A stretch of DNA of 25,654 nucleotides, from assembly GCA_045123975.1 (NCBI GenBank), contig JBGVKV010000039.1, positions 1 to 25,654 on the forward strand, written 5' to 3'. Under the pieces are notes generated by a model. That model had not been told where the DNA came from and ran no database searches. It was given only the letters and a program-made list of their open reading frames with translations. Positions 6,778 through 14,799 of this stretch are shown here, in pieces. How positions within the stretch are numbered: the stretch's first letter is position 1; the number at the start of each line of letters is the position of its first letter. Origin of the DNA: SIG701 sp045123975. Its GTDB lineage: Bacteria; Bacillota; Clostridia; Oscillospirales; CAG-272. The position numbers and the translations under genes were made by a program.

Positions 6778-7797
6778 ATGCAGGCCGTACAGACGAAGAC
6801 AAAGACCGCACACGATACGGATACGGATCTGATGCGGATTATCGCGTCCTTTTTCGTAGTGCTGATCCATGCCTCCACTGCGGAGGGAATGGGTATGGTG
6901 TATAACGCCCTGGCCCGTTTTTCCGTGCCCGTGTTCGTTCTGATCAGCGGGTATTATCTTTTGCGGCGCCCCACCGCGGGGATCCGTATAGCACGGCGGA
7001 TCGGCTCTCTTGTGGGAATACATATTCTGTGGTCTGTCTTGTATTACGTGTTCTATCGGCTGATAGGGGATCTGCCCCGGGGCAATGCGGGTGGCGTGAT
7101 CCGGTATCTGCTGACCCAGCCCACCCATCTGTGGTATCTGTACGCCCTTGCGGGACTGTGGCTTCTTTTGCCCTTGCTTCGGACCTTTGCCGCTCATGCG
7201 TCGGAGGGGGAATATCGATATACCTTATGGGTTACGGGAATTCTCGGTACATGGGTGACGTTAGGCGTTCGATCCGGTGTTTCCGGCACATTTTCCGCAG
7301 TTGTCGAAAACACAAAAATTCCGTACGCCGTGGGCTTTGTCTTCCTGTTTCTTATGGGAGGTTATCTTTACCGTCTCCCCGTAAAGCGGGAGCGCCCCTG
7401 GTATATAGCCGGTGCCTTAGGGCTGGCCGTCACCGTTTTGTCCGCTCTTCTTCTGCCCGCGGATATGGCCGTTTCACTGGCTTTGAGCTTTTACGCACCG
7501 GGCACGGTTGTGGCTGCCATCGGATTCTTTTTGTGGATCAAAAGGAAATATGCCGAGCGGGCGCTTGCCTTTCGGGGAGCATCTTCTGCTTTGAAAACGG
7601 TGGCTGCCGCCAGCGGCGGGGTATATCTTATGCATCCAATGGTATTGCGGCTGTATGATCTGTGGCTTGCACCATTGCTGCCCGCGGCAATGTCGTGGCT
7701 CACGATTCCCATGGCGGCGGTTTGTGCTTTCCTCGTTTCTTTGGCAATCGTCATGCTTTTGCGAAAAATCCCCTATGTAAAGCGAGTTCTTTTGTGA
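6778..7797 (+). CDS. Acyltransferase 3 family membrane protein
   Basis: This 339-residue polytopic protein matches the acyltransferase-3 family (OatA/WecH type), which moves acetyl or other acyl groups onto surface sugars or peptidoglycan. The family start is clear: DLMRIIASFFVVLIHAS near residues 17-33, including the conserved His in helix 1, then FSVPVFVLISGYYLL in helix 2. A conserved PTHLWYLYALAGLWLLLPLL segment lies near 118-137. About ten membrane segments are seen, to the C-terminal basic end. There is no C-terminal SGNH domain, so it is the membrane-only form, like WecH. ATG 6778 has GGGAGGGA directly upstream. The next gene starts eight bases after the stop. Substrate cannot be read from the sequence. 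Confidence 0.9.
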   Translation: MQAVQTKTKTAHDTDTDLMRIIASFFVVLIHASTAEGMGMVYNALARFSVPVFVLISGYYLLRRPTAGIRIARRIGSLVGIHILWSVLYYVFYRLIGDLPRGNAGGVIRYLLTQPTHLWYLYALAGLWLLLPLLRTFAAHASEGEYRYTLWVTGILGTWVTLGVRSGVSGTFSAVVENTKIPYAVGFVFLFLMGGYLYRLPVKRERPWYIAGALGLAVTVLSALLLPADMAVSLALSFYAPGTVVAAIGFFLWIKRKYAERALAFRGASSALKTVAAASGGVYLMHPMVLRLYDLWLAPLLPAAMSWLTIPMAAVCAFLVSLAIVMLLRKIPYVKRVLL

Positions 7798-7804
7798 GGC
7801 TTGT

Positions 7805-8290
7805 ATGAAAAAAGTAATTATCATCGGCTGTCCCGGCAGCGGGAAGAGCACCTTTGCCCGCACACTCCGGGAAAAGACGGGACTGCCGCTGTATTATCTG
7901 GATCAGATGTACTGGAATTCCGACCGCACCCACGTAGATCAAGACCTGTTTCATGAAAAATTGCAGGCGGCACTACAGCAAGAGGAGTGGATCATCGACG
8001 GCAATTTCGCGTCCACCATGGAGTGGCGCCTGTCTGCCTGCGATACGGTGTTCTTCCTCGATTATTCCCTGGAGGTCTGTCTTTCGGGAATTGATGCGCG
8101 CCGGGGAAAATCCCGCCCCGACATGCCCTGGATAGGGCTGGAGGACGACGAGTCGTTTATTTCCTTCATTCGAAAATACAATGAAGAAAGCCGACCGCAG
8201 GTGCTGGCGTTGCTGGCGAGGTATCCGGATAAGCAGCTTATCGTTTTCCGAAACCGGGACGAAGCCTCCGCTTTTCTTGAGAATCTGTAA
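7805..8290 (+). CDS. FlaR-like P-loop kinase (adenylate-kinase-like)
   Basis: This 161-residue protein has a Walker A motif at residues 8-16 (GCPGSGKST). It also has the family features LPLYYLDQMYW near 27-37, EWIIDGNFASTMEWRL near 61-76, CDTVFFLDYSLEVCL near 79-93 and RRGKSRPDMPW near 99-109. These match proteins annotated as DNA topology modulation protein FlaR or AAA-type adenylate-kinase-like ATPases, whose substrate is unknown. The fold suggests a small nucleotide or metabolite kinase in the cytoplasm. It starts eight bases after the acyltransferase stop with only a weak GAGG near that stop, so translation is probably coupled. No functional tie to the acyltransferase is evident. Confidence 0.85.
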   Translation: MKKVIIIGCPGSGKSTFARTLREKTGLPLYYLDQMYWNSDRTHVDQDLFHEKLQAALQQEEWIIDGNFASTMEWRLSACDTVFFLDYSLEVCLSGIDARRGKSRPDMPWIGLEDDESFISFIRKYNEESRPQVLALLARYPDKQLIVFRNRDEASAFLENL

Positions 8291-8296
8291 AACGAA

Positions 8297-8329
8297 CCCC
8301 GACAGATGATGATCTGTCGGGGATTTTTC
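8297..8329. terminator. Bidirectional terminator between FlaR-like and DUF6472 genes
   Basis: CCCCGACAGAT (8297-8307) pairs perfectly with ATCTGTCGGGG (8312-8322), loop GATG, then ATTTTT on the plus strand. The minus-strand T run (TTCGTTTT) is weaker. The minus-strand gene stops at 8328-8330. Confidence 0.88.
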
Positions 8330-8525
8330 AGTTCTGTCTTTGTACGCTTTTGTATTCGTCGTAGAATTTGTAGTAGGGGCATCCCTTGGTGTTGCGGGTC
8401 ATAAAGGCCAGCATCTCATCCTCGTCCAGATCCACGCCGCATTCATACATGTCGTCCACGTCGTTGTAATCGTACCACACGCAGGATTCACAGTTCTGCG
8501 GTGCTTCCGTTTTCTTTTTTTTCAT
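8328..8525 (-). CDS. Small Cys-rich DUF6472 family protein
   Basis: This 65-residue protein starts at ATG 8525 (MKKKKTEAP), overlapping the Nudix stop as ATGA, with AAAGGAAG about seven bases upstream. A longer frame from 8561 exists but lies inside the Nudix gene without a ribosome-binding site. Visible features are NCESCVWYDY near residues 11-20, ECGVDLDEDEM, GCPYYKF and a DEYK.V..Q ending. The four Cys (CxxC...C...C) suggest a small metal-binding domain, probably zinc. The layout matches the DUF6472 family of Clostridia as I recall it; function is unknown. It is the last gene of the minus-strand run. Confidence 0.8.
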   Translation of the reverse strand: MKKKKTEAPQNCESCVWYDYNDVDDMYECGVDLDEDEMLAFMTRNTKGCPYYKFYDEYKSVQRQN

Positions 8526-9007
8526 TGGGACAGCTTCCTTTCGTTCAGCCACGCTTCGCATAGCGTGTCACCTTCATAAATCAGCTTGAGGGAGAAAAAT
8601 GGCTCCTCCGTCTGTAAAAGATCAAGAAAGATCTTATCGCCTTCCCACATGGGCAGCTTTAGAAGATCCCCAATGCGGATCCATTTCAGATCACCTTCAT
8701 CGCAGTCACGAATCTCACCGGTGAAATCGTCGGCGGTGAACAGATGCATGTATTCCGCCACCGGCATCTGATCGGATACGAAGGTGACGATGCCCCGATA
8801 CCGTAGGGAGGTGAGTGTCAGCCCCGTTTCCTCCCTGGCCTCCCGCAAAACGCAGTCGTACGGGGATTCAAAGGGCTCGAACTTTCCGCCGATGCCGATC
8901 CATTTGTCGTGGTTTTCGTCATTTGTCTTTTTTGTGCGGTGGAGCATCAGATACTGCCCGTCCCGCTCTATGTAGCAAAGGGTGGTGTTTTTTCCTCGCA
9001 GTTCCAT
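8522..9007 (-). CDS. Nudix hydrolase, MutT/8-oxo-dGTP diphosphatase type
   Basis: A complete Nudix box is present (GX5EX7REUXEEXGU): GGKFEPFE, then DCVLREAREETGL, at about residues 41-63. It binds Mg2+ and cleaves nucleoside diphosphates linked to another group. The surroundings NTTLCYIERDGQYLMLHR at the start and a late EGDKIFLDLL segment match the MutT-like 8-oxo-dGTP diphosphatase group of Firmicutes, so the likely role is cleaning oxidised nucleotides in the cytoplasm. Length (161) is normal. The start has AAGGAG six bases upstream, and that site overlaps the stop of the preceding peptidase gene (10-base gap). Its own stop overlaps the ATG of the DUF6472 gene. Exact substrate is not readable from the sequence. 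Confidence 0.92.
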   Translation of the reverse strand: MELRGKNTTLCYIERDGQYLMLHRTKKTNDENHDKWIGIGGKFEPFESPYDCVLREAREETGLTLTSLRYRGIVTFVSDQMPVAEYMHLFTADDFTGEIRDCDEGDLKWIRIGDLLKLPMWEGDKIFLDLLQTEEPFFSLKLIYEGDTLCEAWLNERKLSQ

Positions 9008-9017
9008 ACATTGCTCC

Positions 9018-9542
9018 TTACCTGTGTTTCAGATTAGCTTCTCTTGCCCGGTAATCCGGCAGGAAACGGGCAACGAAGGCGTAAAATTCCGGGGAGTGAT
9101 TCTTATGACGGATATGGGCCAGCTCGTGGACCACCACATAGTCGATGGCTTCCTCGGGATAGGCCATCAGGCGATAGCTGTAGGCGATGCGGTTCTCCGC
9201 CGAGCAGCTGCCAAACCGTTTTTTTGCTTGGCTGATGCGTACACCGGCCGGCGTAACGCCCATCACCTTCGCCCAATGCTCCGTTTTGCGGGGCAGAATC
9301 TCCTTTGCCCGGGTGATCAGCTCCCGAACCTGCTCCTCACTGGAAAAGTGCGCTTCGTCAAAATCCGCCCGTCGGCGGATTTTTTCTCTTTGTTTCTCAA
9401 TCCAGTCCCCGTGGGATGCAACAAACTGCTCAATGAGCCGCTGCGGCATCCGCCGGGGCGCACGGAGGATCAATTCCCCCTCGGGGGATATTTCCATGGA
9501 TAAAGTGCGCCTGTCGGATCGGATCAGCTTATACGTTTCCAT
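9018..9542 (-). CDS. YgjP-like (DUF45) zinc metallopeptidase
   Basis: This 174-residue cytoplasmic protein has the zinc-peptidase motif HELAH at residues 139-143, with a third His at 149 (HELAHIRHKNHS). It also has the family landmark KKRFGSCSAENRIAYSYRL near 108-125. This is the DUF45/YgjP-like group, related to SprT and WLM peptidases; members are often called M48-family peptidases. Length is shorter than the usual 230-240 residues, because the N-terminal part before the catalytic region is compact. The ATG at 9542 lies inside the end of the HAD gene (14-base overlap), and no Shine-Dalgarno is visible ahead of it. Translation is therefore probably coupled to the HAD gene. The substrate is unknown. 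Confidence 0.9.
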   Translation of the reverse strand: METYKLIRSDRRTLSMEISPEGELILRAPRRMPQRLIEQFVASHGDWIEKQREKIRRRADFDEAHFSSEEQVRELITRAKEILPRKTEHWAKVMGVTPAGVRISQAKKRFGSCSAENRIAYSYRLMAYPEEAIDYVVVHELAHIRHKNHSPEFYAFVARFLPDYRAREANLKHR

Positions 9543-10317
9543 TTTCGGTGAGGGAGGGGATCAGATCGTAAATGATATGGGCCAGCGCGTGATCGTCGCA
9601 ATGGACAATGATCCGGTCAGCGGCCGCCTTCACAGAGGGAATGGCGTTGGCAACGGCGCAGCCGATGTCCGCTTCGCGGAGCATAGTCAGATCGTTTTCG
9701 TAATCTCCCACGGTAAGGATGGTGTGCACCTGGGGCAGCAGCTGCCGCAGGATTTTGACACACTCGCCCTTGCCGCTGTTTTTATGATGCATTTCCAGAC
9801 CTACGGGCCAGCTTCGATCGTAGGAAAAACGGTCTCCGTACCGATCGATCAGATCTTCCATCAGGCGCAAAGCATCCGCTTCCGTTTCGCAGATGAACAC
9901 CATCTTATAGGTGAGAAATCCGTCCGCAAAGGAGGCAAGTCTTTCCACGGGCGGCAGAAAATCGATTTTCATTTCTCCCTCGCCCTTGAAACAGCGCTGG
10001 ACGGTGGTGAGTCCCGTGTGATTGGCGATGATGTGACGGAGCACCTCGGTGCAGTCCTCCACGTCCATCGTCTTTTCCCAAAGGGTATTTCCCTCACCGT
10101 CGCATACAAGGGTGCCGTTGGTAGTCACGATGGGGGCGTTGGCACGGAAAGGGAAGCGTGAAAGATAATCCGGCATCCGTCCGGTGGCGAAGGTGAACAG
10201 ACCGCCGTTTTTCTTGAAGTGCTCGATGGCGTCTGCATTTTCTTTGGATACTTCACCGGCCCGGGGAGTCAGTGTGCCGTCGATGTCGGTGAGAATCAAA
10301 AATCCGTTGTAATTCAT
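9529..10317 (-). CDS. Cof-type HAD-IIB phosphatase
   Basis: This 262-residue HAD-superfamily hydrolase has motif I DIDGT with Asp10 (nucleophile) and Asp12. FATGRMPD near residues 43-50 is motif II, MHHKNSGKGECVKIL near 176-190 supplies motif III Lys, and GDYENDLTML near 204-213 is motif IV. The large C2-type cap between about 85 and 180 marks the Cof/IIB subgroup, which dephosphorylates sugar phosphates, flavin nucleotides or similar. It is cytoplasmic. The start follows AAGGA, 19 bases after the serine-hydrolase stop, and it overlaps the peptidase gene, so it sits mid-operon. Natural substrate cannot be told. Confidence 0.92.
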   Translation of the reverse strand: MNYNGFLILTDIDGTLTPRAGEVSKENADAIEHFKKNGGLFTFATGRMPDYLSRFPFRANAPIVTTNGTLVCDGEGNTLWEKTMDVEDCTEVLRHIIANHTGLTTVQRCFKGEGEMKIDFLPPVERLASFADGFLTYKMVFICETEADALRLMEDLIDRYGDRFSYDRSWPVGLEMHHKNSGKGECVKILRQLLPQVHTILTVGDYENDLTMLREADIGCAVANAIPSVKAAADRIIVHCDDHALAHIIYDLIPSLTENGNV

Positions 10318-10336
10318 GAAAGGTGTCCTTACCGTT

Positions 10337-12127
10337 TTATTTTCGTTTGATGAATTGGGAAGAAATCAGAGGAACGTCCGGCGCAAAGCGGCGGTTTACT
10401 CTGTACTTGACGTATTCCTTATCCACCTTGTTCAGCGTATTGCCGATCAGCGGGGCATCGGTCAGCTCGTTCTTCATGGTCGATGTCATAAGGAGTATAA
10501 AATCACTGCCCGGCCGCTCGTACTGGTGAATATGGGGGAAGTGACCGGTATAGTACAGCTTGATATAGCGAGTCATCGGAGTTTCCTGGAAGGTGATTCG
10601 CAAGGAGAGCAGGGGAATGCCGTCCTCATCCCGCGCGAATTTACCCAGTGTGCGGACTCGGTAGGGCTTGCCGCCCATCACCAGATCCGTATCGGCGGGA
10701 TAGCCGAAGCCGATGCGCAGATGATAGCTTTCCTCCACTTCCGAATAGGTCATATAGAAGGCATTGCCGCTCTTCATAAAGGAGAGGGACGTGAGGCCCG
10801 TGCCGTAGCTGTTCTGCACCGCCTGCCAGATGACGGGCATCAGGCAAAGGGAGGGCGCGTTTTCATCCTCGGAGGTAAACGTGACACCGGAGAGCCGTTC
10901 ACACTCTGCGGGGAGAGCGGGCGCGGCCGTGGTCGTGGCGATTTCCTTTTTGGAGAACAGTGAAAAGCGTTTTTTCGGAGCCGCAGGTGCGGCCTTGGGC
11001 GGGTGCTCCCTGATCGTGTGCAGTACCGCAGGCAGCCGATTTGCCTCGCCGGGGACGGGAGCAAGGTCTTCGGGATTGGCGAAATATTTGTGCGCCAGGG
11101 TGAAATAGTTTCCGGTCTGGAACATTTCCGCGTTTCCGCCGTTGGATACCAGGAGGATGCCGCTGTCGCGGAAGCCGAGGACGTTCTGCCCCAGCATACC
11201 GTTGAACAGGAACGTGTTTGCCTCTTTGCCGACCCAGATCTGATAGCCATAGTCGAACCAATCCGAAATCGATCCGGTATCCGCCTGCTTGGCGGTGGCA
11301 CGGGTGATCCATTCCTCAGAGAGGAGCTGCTTGCCGCACCAGATTCCGTTTTGCATAACCAGCTGGCCGATCTTGGCCATATCCTCGGGGAGCATATAGA
11401 GCCCCCAGCCGCCTTTTTCTATGCCCATGGGACATTTTTCCCAGTAGTAATTGTCGATGCCCAGGGGATCAAAGAGTCTGGGCTTCAGATACTCGCTGAG
11501 GGACAAATCCGTCTTCTTTTTCACAATGGCGGAAAGGATATAGGTGTTCAGACTGTTATAAAAGAAATTGCCGGGGACAAAGGCTCCCGAAAAATATCCC
11601 TTGACCCAATCCGAGTCGGTCATGGCCATAATCTCGTTGAAGGAAGCACCGGTGGTCATGGTGAGAAGATGCTCCACCGTAAGATCCCGTATGGCGATAC
11701 GGGTAAGCGCGGGGACCGTCTCGCCGAAGATTTCCGTCAGCTTTTCCTCGGGCAAGAGCATTCCCTCGTCGTACAAAAAGCCAATGGCCAGCGCCGTAAT
11801 ACTCTTGCAGGCGGAGAAGGTGTATTTCCATACGGAGGTACTCTGATCGGCGAACTCCGCTTCGGCAATCATTTTTCCGTCCTTCAGAATCAGAACGCTG
11901 TGCATATTCAAGGTTTCGTCCTCGGCGATCTCGGAGAGGAACTCGGCAATTCTGGCGGAGGATACCCCCGTATCCTCGGGCAGACAGCGCACAAACGGCT
12001 GATTCACCGACGTGGGACGGAAGGGGGGCTTCTCGGAGGTGTCCGAATATATAGGCTTAATGGCTTGACGGGTATCCATCAAACGCCCGAACAAAGTCAG
12101 GGCATTGTTCAAATCACTGATGCTCAC
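10337..12127 (-). CDS. Serine hydrolase, beta-lactamase/PBP4*-type, with an unrecognised C-terminal domain
   Basis: This 596-residue protein has a class C beta-lactamase-like domain at about 50-360: Ser105-x-x-Lys108 (SACK), the second motif around Tyr190 (YNSLNTY) and a late LFNGMLGQN segment where the family has HxG/KTG. Such proteins act as esterases, D-Ala peptidases or aminohydrolases. No signal peptide or membrane helix is seen, which is unusual because most relatives are exported; it may be cytoplasmic. Residues about 385-596, after a Lys/Ala-rich link (KKRFSLFSKKE), form a domain I do not recognise. The start is GTG 12127 with an excellent AAAGGAGG ten bases ahead. Only 58 bases separate it from the solute-binding gene and I see no strong promoter there, so read-through is likely. 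Substrate is unknown; resistance should not be assumed. Confidence 0.87.
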   Translation of the reverse strand: MSISDLNNALTLFGRLMDTRQAIKPIYSDTSEKPPFRPTSVNQPFVRCLPEDTGVSSARIAEFLSEIAEDETLNMHSVLILKDGKMIAEAEFADQSTSVWKYTFSACKSITALAIGFLYDEGMLLPEEKLTEIFGETVPALTRIAIRDLTVEHLLTMTTGASFNEIMAMTDSDWVKGYFSGAFVPGNFFYNSLNTYILSAIVKKKTDLSLSEYLKPRLFDPLGIDNYYWEKCPMGIEKGGWGLYMLPEDMAKIGQLVMQNGIWCGKQLLSEEWITRATAKQADTGSISDWFDYGYQIWVGKEANTFLFNGMLGQNVLGFRDSGILLVSNGGNAEMFQTGNYFTLAHKYFANPEDLAPVPGEANRLPAVLHTIREHPPKAAPAAPKKRFSLFSKKEIATTTAAPALPAECERLSGVTFTSEDENAPSLCLMPVIWQAVQNSYGTGLTSLSFMKSGNAFYMTYSEVEESYHLRIGFGYPADTDLVMGGKPYRVRTLGKFARDEDGIPLLSLRITFQETPMTRYIKLYYTGHFPHIHQYERPGSDFILLMTSTMKNELTDAPLIGNTLNKVDKEYVKYRVNRRFAPDVPLISSQFIKRK

Positions 12128-12185
12128 AGATTCAAAACCTCCTTTGGTTCTGTTATGAGGACGACTTGCGTATACTGTAATGAAA

Positions 12186-13676
12186 TCAGTTGGCCGGATA
12201 TTTGGAGGCCAGCTGACTGTTGGCGGCGCTGATGCGGCCGCAGACGGAGGAGAACTTACTTCCGTCGGCCAGATCCCGCATGCCGCCCACCGTAGCGTAG
12301 GTCAGGGAATCGTTGGCGGGGCCGAAGGCCAGAGCGAAATCGTAGGTGCGGGATTTTGCGATGATCTCCAGCATATTGGCGGAATCGTTGTCCCGCAGCA
12401 TATCCCGCAGGGCAAGATCAATATAGGCGTCTGTCAAAATTCCATAGGATGCTGCGTTCATGGCGGACAAGACCAGAGCGGCTGTTTCCGCATTGACGGT
12501 GTTTTTCTGCATAGCGAAGAACAAAGCCGATTCGTCGGTGAGGGAGACGTAATTTTCTTGCTCCTCGTTCAGCTTGGGCATGGGGAGGATGCCCCAATCG
12601 TCCTCGCTGTTGGGAATCCAGCTCATCAGATACAGTCGATCCAAAAGAAACATGGACTGGCCCGTGTAGAACTGATTCAATCCGTTCTCCGTGTCCCGGT
12701 TGCGATGGAGGTCGGTGAACAGGCGACTTACCACGCTGGCTTGCGCGCTGTTATCCTGGGAAAAAGCAATTTTCGGTGTGGTGCCTGCCTTGGAGTTCAC
12801 AAAGGTACCGCCGCAGGAGTAGAAAACGTTGGCGGGGGTATAGGGAGCGGCGTACTGGGTGGAATAGGAATAAATGCGGGTATCGGTAGCGCCGTTGATG
12901 TCGCTGACAGCTGCGCAGTAGCGGAAGAATTCGTCCCAGGTCCACGTACCGTTGTAAACACTGGCGTAGGGAAGGGACAACCCGTTCTGCTCCAAAAGAC
13001 TGCGGTTGAAATAAACAGCCGACAGGGACGTTTCCTCAAAGGAAGCGGGACCGGCTACCGCGAAGGTTTTGTGACCGGCGGAGGCGGCATCCACGGAGGC
13101 GGCATCAAAATAAGGCTGTGTCAGATCGAGAAAAGGAGCACTGCGCAGATTGAACAGCAGATTTGCCGCGCAGAAGGTGCCGATATCCTTCTGGGGAAGA
13201 AGGATCAGATCGGCGAAATACTCGTCGGCTTTGATGCTGGCCTGCAGTGTGTCAAAGAGCGCGTTCGCATCGGTAACGGTGGTGGCAATACGGATACCGA
13301 GGGCTTCCTCCACTGCACGGTTTCTTTCATATTTTGCCCGGGAATATACGTCCGGCTGGGACTCGTCGCCGATGACGCTTTCATAAGGGGCGGAGATGAA
13401 CACCGTGGTGCCGTTCAGATCGTATTCGTTGTCGGCAACGGATTTCAGGTATGCGTCGGCGTAGGCCTCATTCGTTTTGTGGCTGTCCACCTTAGGCGGA
13501 AGATAGCCGGCCCAGGGATCCGTCGGCTGAACGGTCTCCAAGGAGTCGTCGGCGTGATGGGAATCCTTTCCCTCGGCGGTGGGATCGTTTATTACAATCA
13601 GCGAGCAGCTTTGCAAAAACAGCATAGCGGACAGAAGCCATGCGATTTTGCGGTGGGATTTGCGTCTGTTCAGCAT
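12186..13676 (-). CDS. Extracellular solute-binding lipoprotein (family 1 type)
   Basis: I start this at ATG 13676 (MLNRRKSHRK), with GGAGAA about six bases upstream and a promoter just behind it; the open frame runs further 5' but that part is intergenic. The 496-residue product has a lipoprotein signal: basic start, hydrophobic WLLSAMLFLQ, lipobox LQSC near residue 22. The mature part resembles the carbohydrate-type ABC solute-binding proteins: an early NGTTVFISAPY strand, ERNRAVEEALGI, AVYFNRSLLEQNGL, and GTWTWDEFFRYCAAVSDINGAT, the usual Trp-rich hinge region. It should bind a sugar or other solute on the outer face. No ABC permease or ATPase gene is beside it, so it is an orphan or works with a transporter encoded elsewhere. 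Confidence 0.88.
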   Translation of the reverse strand: MLNRRKSHRKIAWLLSAMLFLQSCSLIVINDPTAEGKDSHHADDSLETVQPTDPWAGYLPPKVDSHKTNEAYADAYLKSVADNEYDLNGTTVFISAPYESVIGDESQPDVYSRAKYERNRAVEEALGIRIATTVTDANALFDTLQASIKADEYFADLILLPQKDIGTFCAANLLFNLRSAPFLDLTQPYFDAASVDAASAGHKTFAVAGPASFEETSLSAVYFNRSLLEQNGLSLPYASVYNGTWTWDEFFRYCAAVSDINGATDTRIYSYSTQYAAPYTPANVFYSCGGTFVNSKAGTTPKIAFSQDNSAQASVVSRLFTDLHRNRDTENGLNQFYTGQSMFLLDRLYLMSWIPNSEDDWGILPMPKLNEEQENYVSLTDESALFFAMQKNTVNAETAALVLSAMNAASYGILTDAYIDLALRDMLRDNDSANMLEIIAKSRTYDFALAFGPANDSLTYATVGGMRDLADGSKFSSVCGRISAANSQLASKYPAN

Positions 13677-13701
13677 ATATTCTCCGTAATTGTAGATGTA
13701 T

Positions 13702-13718
13702 GTATACAAACAGTATAC
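13702..13718. promoter_or_regulatory. Possible operator: GTATAC-N5-GTATAC
   Basis: Two copies of the palindrome GTATAC (13702-13707 and 13713-13718), spaced by five bases, lie at the expected transcription start of the solute-binding gene. This is a likely place for repressor binding; the regulator is unknown. Confidence 0.4.
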
Positions 13719-13725
13719 CAAAATA

Positions 13726-13754
13726 ATTATAGTATTCTTTGCGGCATAAGTCAA
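13726..13754 (-). promoter_or_regulatory. Promoter of the solute-binding lipoprotein operon
   Basis: Minus strand: TTGACT (13754-13749), 17-bp spacer, consensus TATAAT (13731-13726). It probably drives the whole minus-strand run down to 8328. Confidence 0.88.
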
Positions 13755-13800
13755 ACCATTTATTGTGAACAATAGGAAACAGAGTGGAAAATATTGTGCG

Positions 13801-13829
13801 TTGCTTCTTTTTAGGGGGTGTGATACAAT
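13801..13829 (+). promoter_or_regulatory. Promoter of the SleB-type hydrolase gene
   Basis: TTGCTT (13801-13806), 17-bp spacer, TACAAT (13824-13829) with an extended -10 TGA just before it. The divergent promoter lies less than 50 bases away. Confidence 0.75.
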
Positions 13830-13856
13830 GTACACATCATTGTGAGTTTCAGGAAT

Positions 13857-13876
13857 TGCGCCGTTTCTGTGGCGCA
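13857..13876 (+). other. Hairpin in the 5' leader of the SleB-type gene
   Basis: TGCGCC (13857-13862) pairs with GGCGCA (13871-13876), loop of eight bases. It lies in the leader without a following T run, so it is not a terminator; its role is unknown. Confidence 0.4.
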
Positions 13877-13913
13877 GACGGAAAATATAATACCGTAAAG
13901 AAAGGATGATACG

Positions 13914-14795
13914 ATGAAAAGTGTGCGAAACACCTGTAAAAAATACGTAAAGATCGCCGTGCTGGCGGAGATTGTGGCGTGTCTGCTTACCGCGTCCTCC
14001 GTGAGTGTGGTAGCTCAGGAGATACCGACCAATCCGGACAGCCCGGCAACGGAATACGTGCAGACCTACGTGGACGGAAGGGCATATACGGGACGTGCCG
14101 TCTTGTATGAGGATACCACCTACGTGGATCTGGCCCGGTTTGCCGAGGAAATCCATCCTGTCCGTATGACGTGGGAGGAGACGTCCGGCGCGGCCACGCT
14201 TGAGGGCGACGGGCTGCATATCACGGTGCAGAACGGCATGGATTACCTGTGCGCCAACGGCCGGTATCTGTGGTGCCCCGCCGGTGTATTTGCCGGGGAT
14301 GGCTATGCCTACGTGCCCCTGCGTGTGGCGGCAAAGATTTTTGGGGCGGAGGTTTTATGGAATGAGGAGGAATTTGCGGCCTACGTCACATCCGGCGGCG
14401 GCGTGATTGCCTCGGGAGATGCGTTCTACGATGAGGGCGAATTGTATTGGCTGTCCCGCATCATTTATTCCGAGGCGGGAATTGAGCCCTTCACGGGCCA
14501 GATCGCTGTCGGTAACGTGGTGCTGAACCGCGTTCGTTCCGCGCAGTTTCCCAACACCATCTATGAGGTGATCTTTGACCGTGCCTATGGCGTGCAGTTC
14601 ACTCCCACCGCCAACGGAACGATCTACTGCGTGCCGGATGAGGAGGCAATCATTGCCGCCAAGCTGTGCCTGGAGGGGTATACACTCTCCGATGGAATTT
14701 TGTATTTTTTGAATCCGGCTTTGTCCAGTAATTTCTGGGTACCCAATAACCGGGATTACGTGATGACCATCGCCGGCCACGACTTCTACTCATAA
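13914..14795 (+). CDS. SleB-type cell-wall hydrolase with an N-terminal stalk domain
   Basis: This 293-residue secreted protein has a signal peptide (basic start, hydrophobic IAVLAEIVACLLTASSVSV, cleavage likely near VVA-QE). Residues about 47-160 look like the copper-amine-oxidase-N/stalk domain common in Clostridia (YVDLARFAEEI, YAYVPLRVAAKIFG). Residues about 175-292 are the Cell_wall_hydrolase_2 (SleB) domain: YWLSRIIYSEAGIEPFTGQ, with probable catalytic Glu187, then AVGNVVLNRVRS, FPNTIYEVIF and a late FLNP. SleB-type enzymes are lytic transglycosylases that open spore cortex; relatives without spore roles also exist. ATG 13914 has AAAGGA upstream. It has its own extended -10 promoter and a terminator shared with the convergent lipoprotein gene. 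A spore or general wall role cannot be told apart here. Confidence 0.9.
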   Translation: MKSVRNTCKKYVKIAVLAEIVACLLTASSVSVVAQEIPTNPDSPATEYVQTYVDGRAYTGRAVLYEDTTYVDLARFAEEIHPVRMTWEETSGAATLEGDGLHITVQNGMDYLCANGRYLWCPAGVFAGDGYAYVPLRVAAKIFGAEVLWNEEEFAAYVTSGGGVIASGDAFYDEGELYWLSRIIYSEAGIEPFTGQIAVGNVVLNRVRSAQFPNTIYEVIFDRAYGVQFTPTANGTIYCVPDEEAIIAAKLCLEGYTLSDGILYFLNPALSSNFWVPNNRDYVMTIAGHDFYS

Positions 14796-14799
14796 TGAA

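Noticed and set aside
10337..12127. Reading the serine hydrolase as an antibiotic-resistance beta-lactamase
   Set aside because: The fold is shared by many esterases and peptidases; lack of a signal peptide and the extra domain argue against a resistance role, and sequence alone does not support it.
12180..13775. Open frame of 531 codons on the plus strand opposite the solute-binding gene
   Set aside because: Antisense shadow; the minus-strand gene has a lipobox, promoter and family features.
13677..14219. Extension of the solute-binding frame upstream of its ATG
   Set aside because: This part covers the promoter and the start of the divergent SleB-type gene and has no ribosome site. The start at 13676 has one and gives a proper lipoprotein signal.
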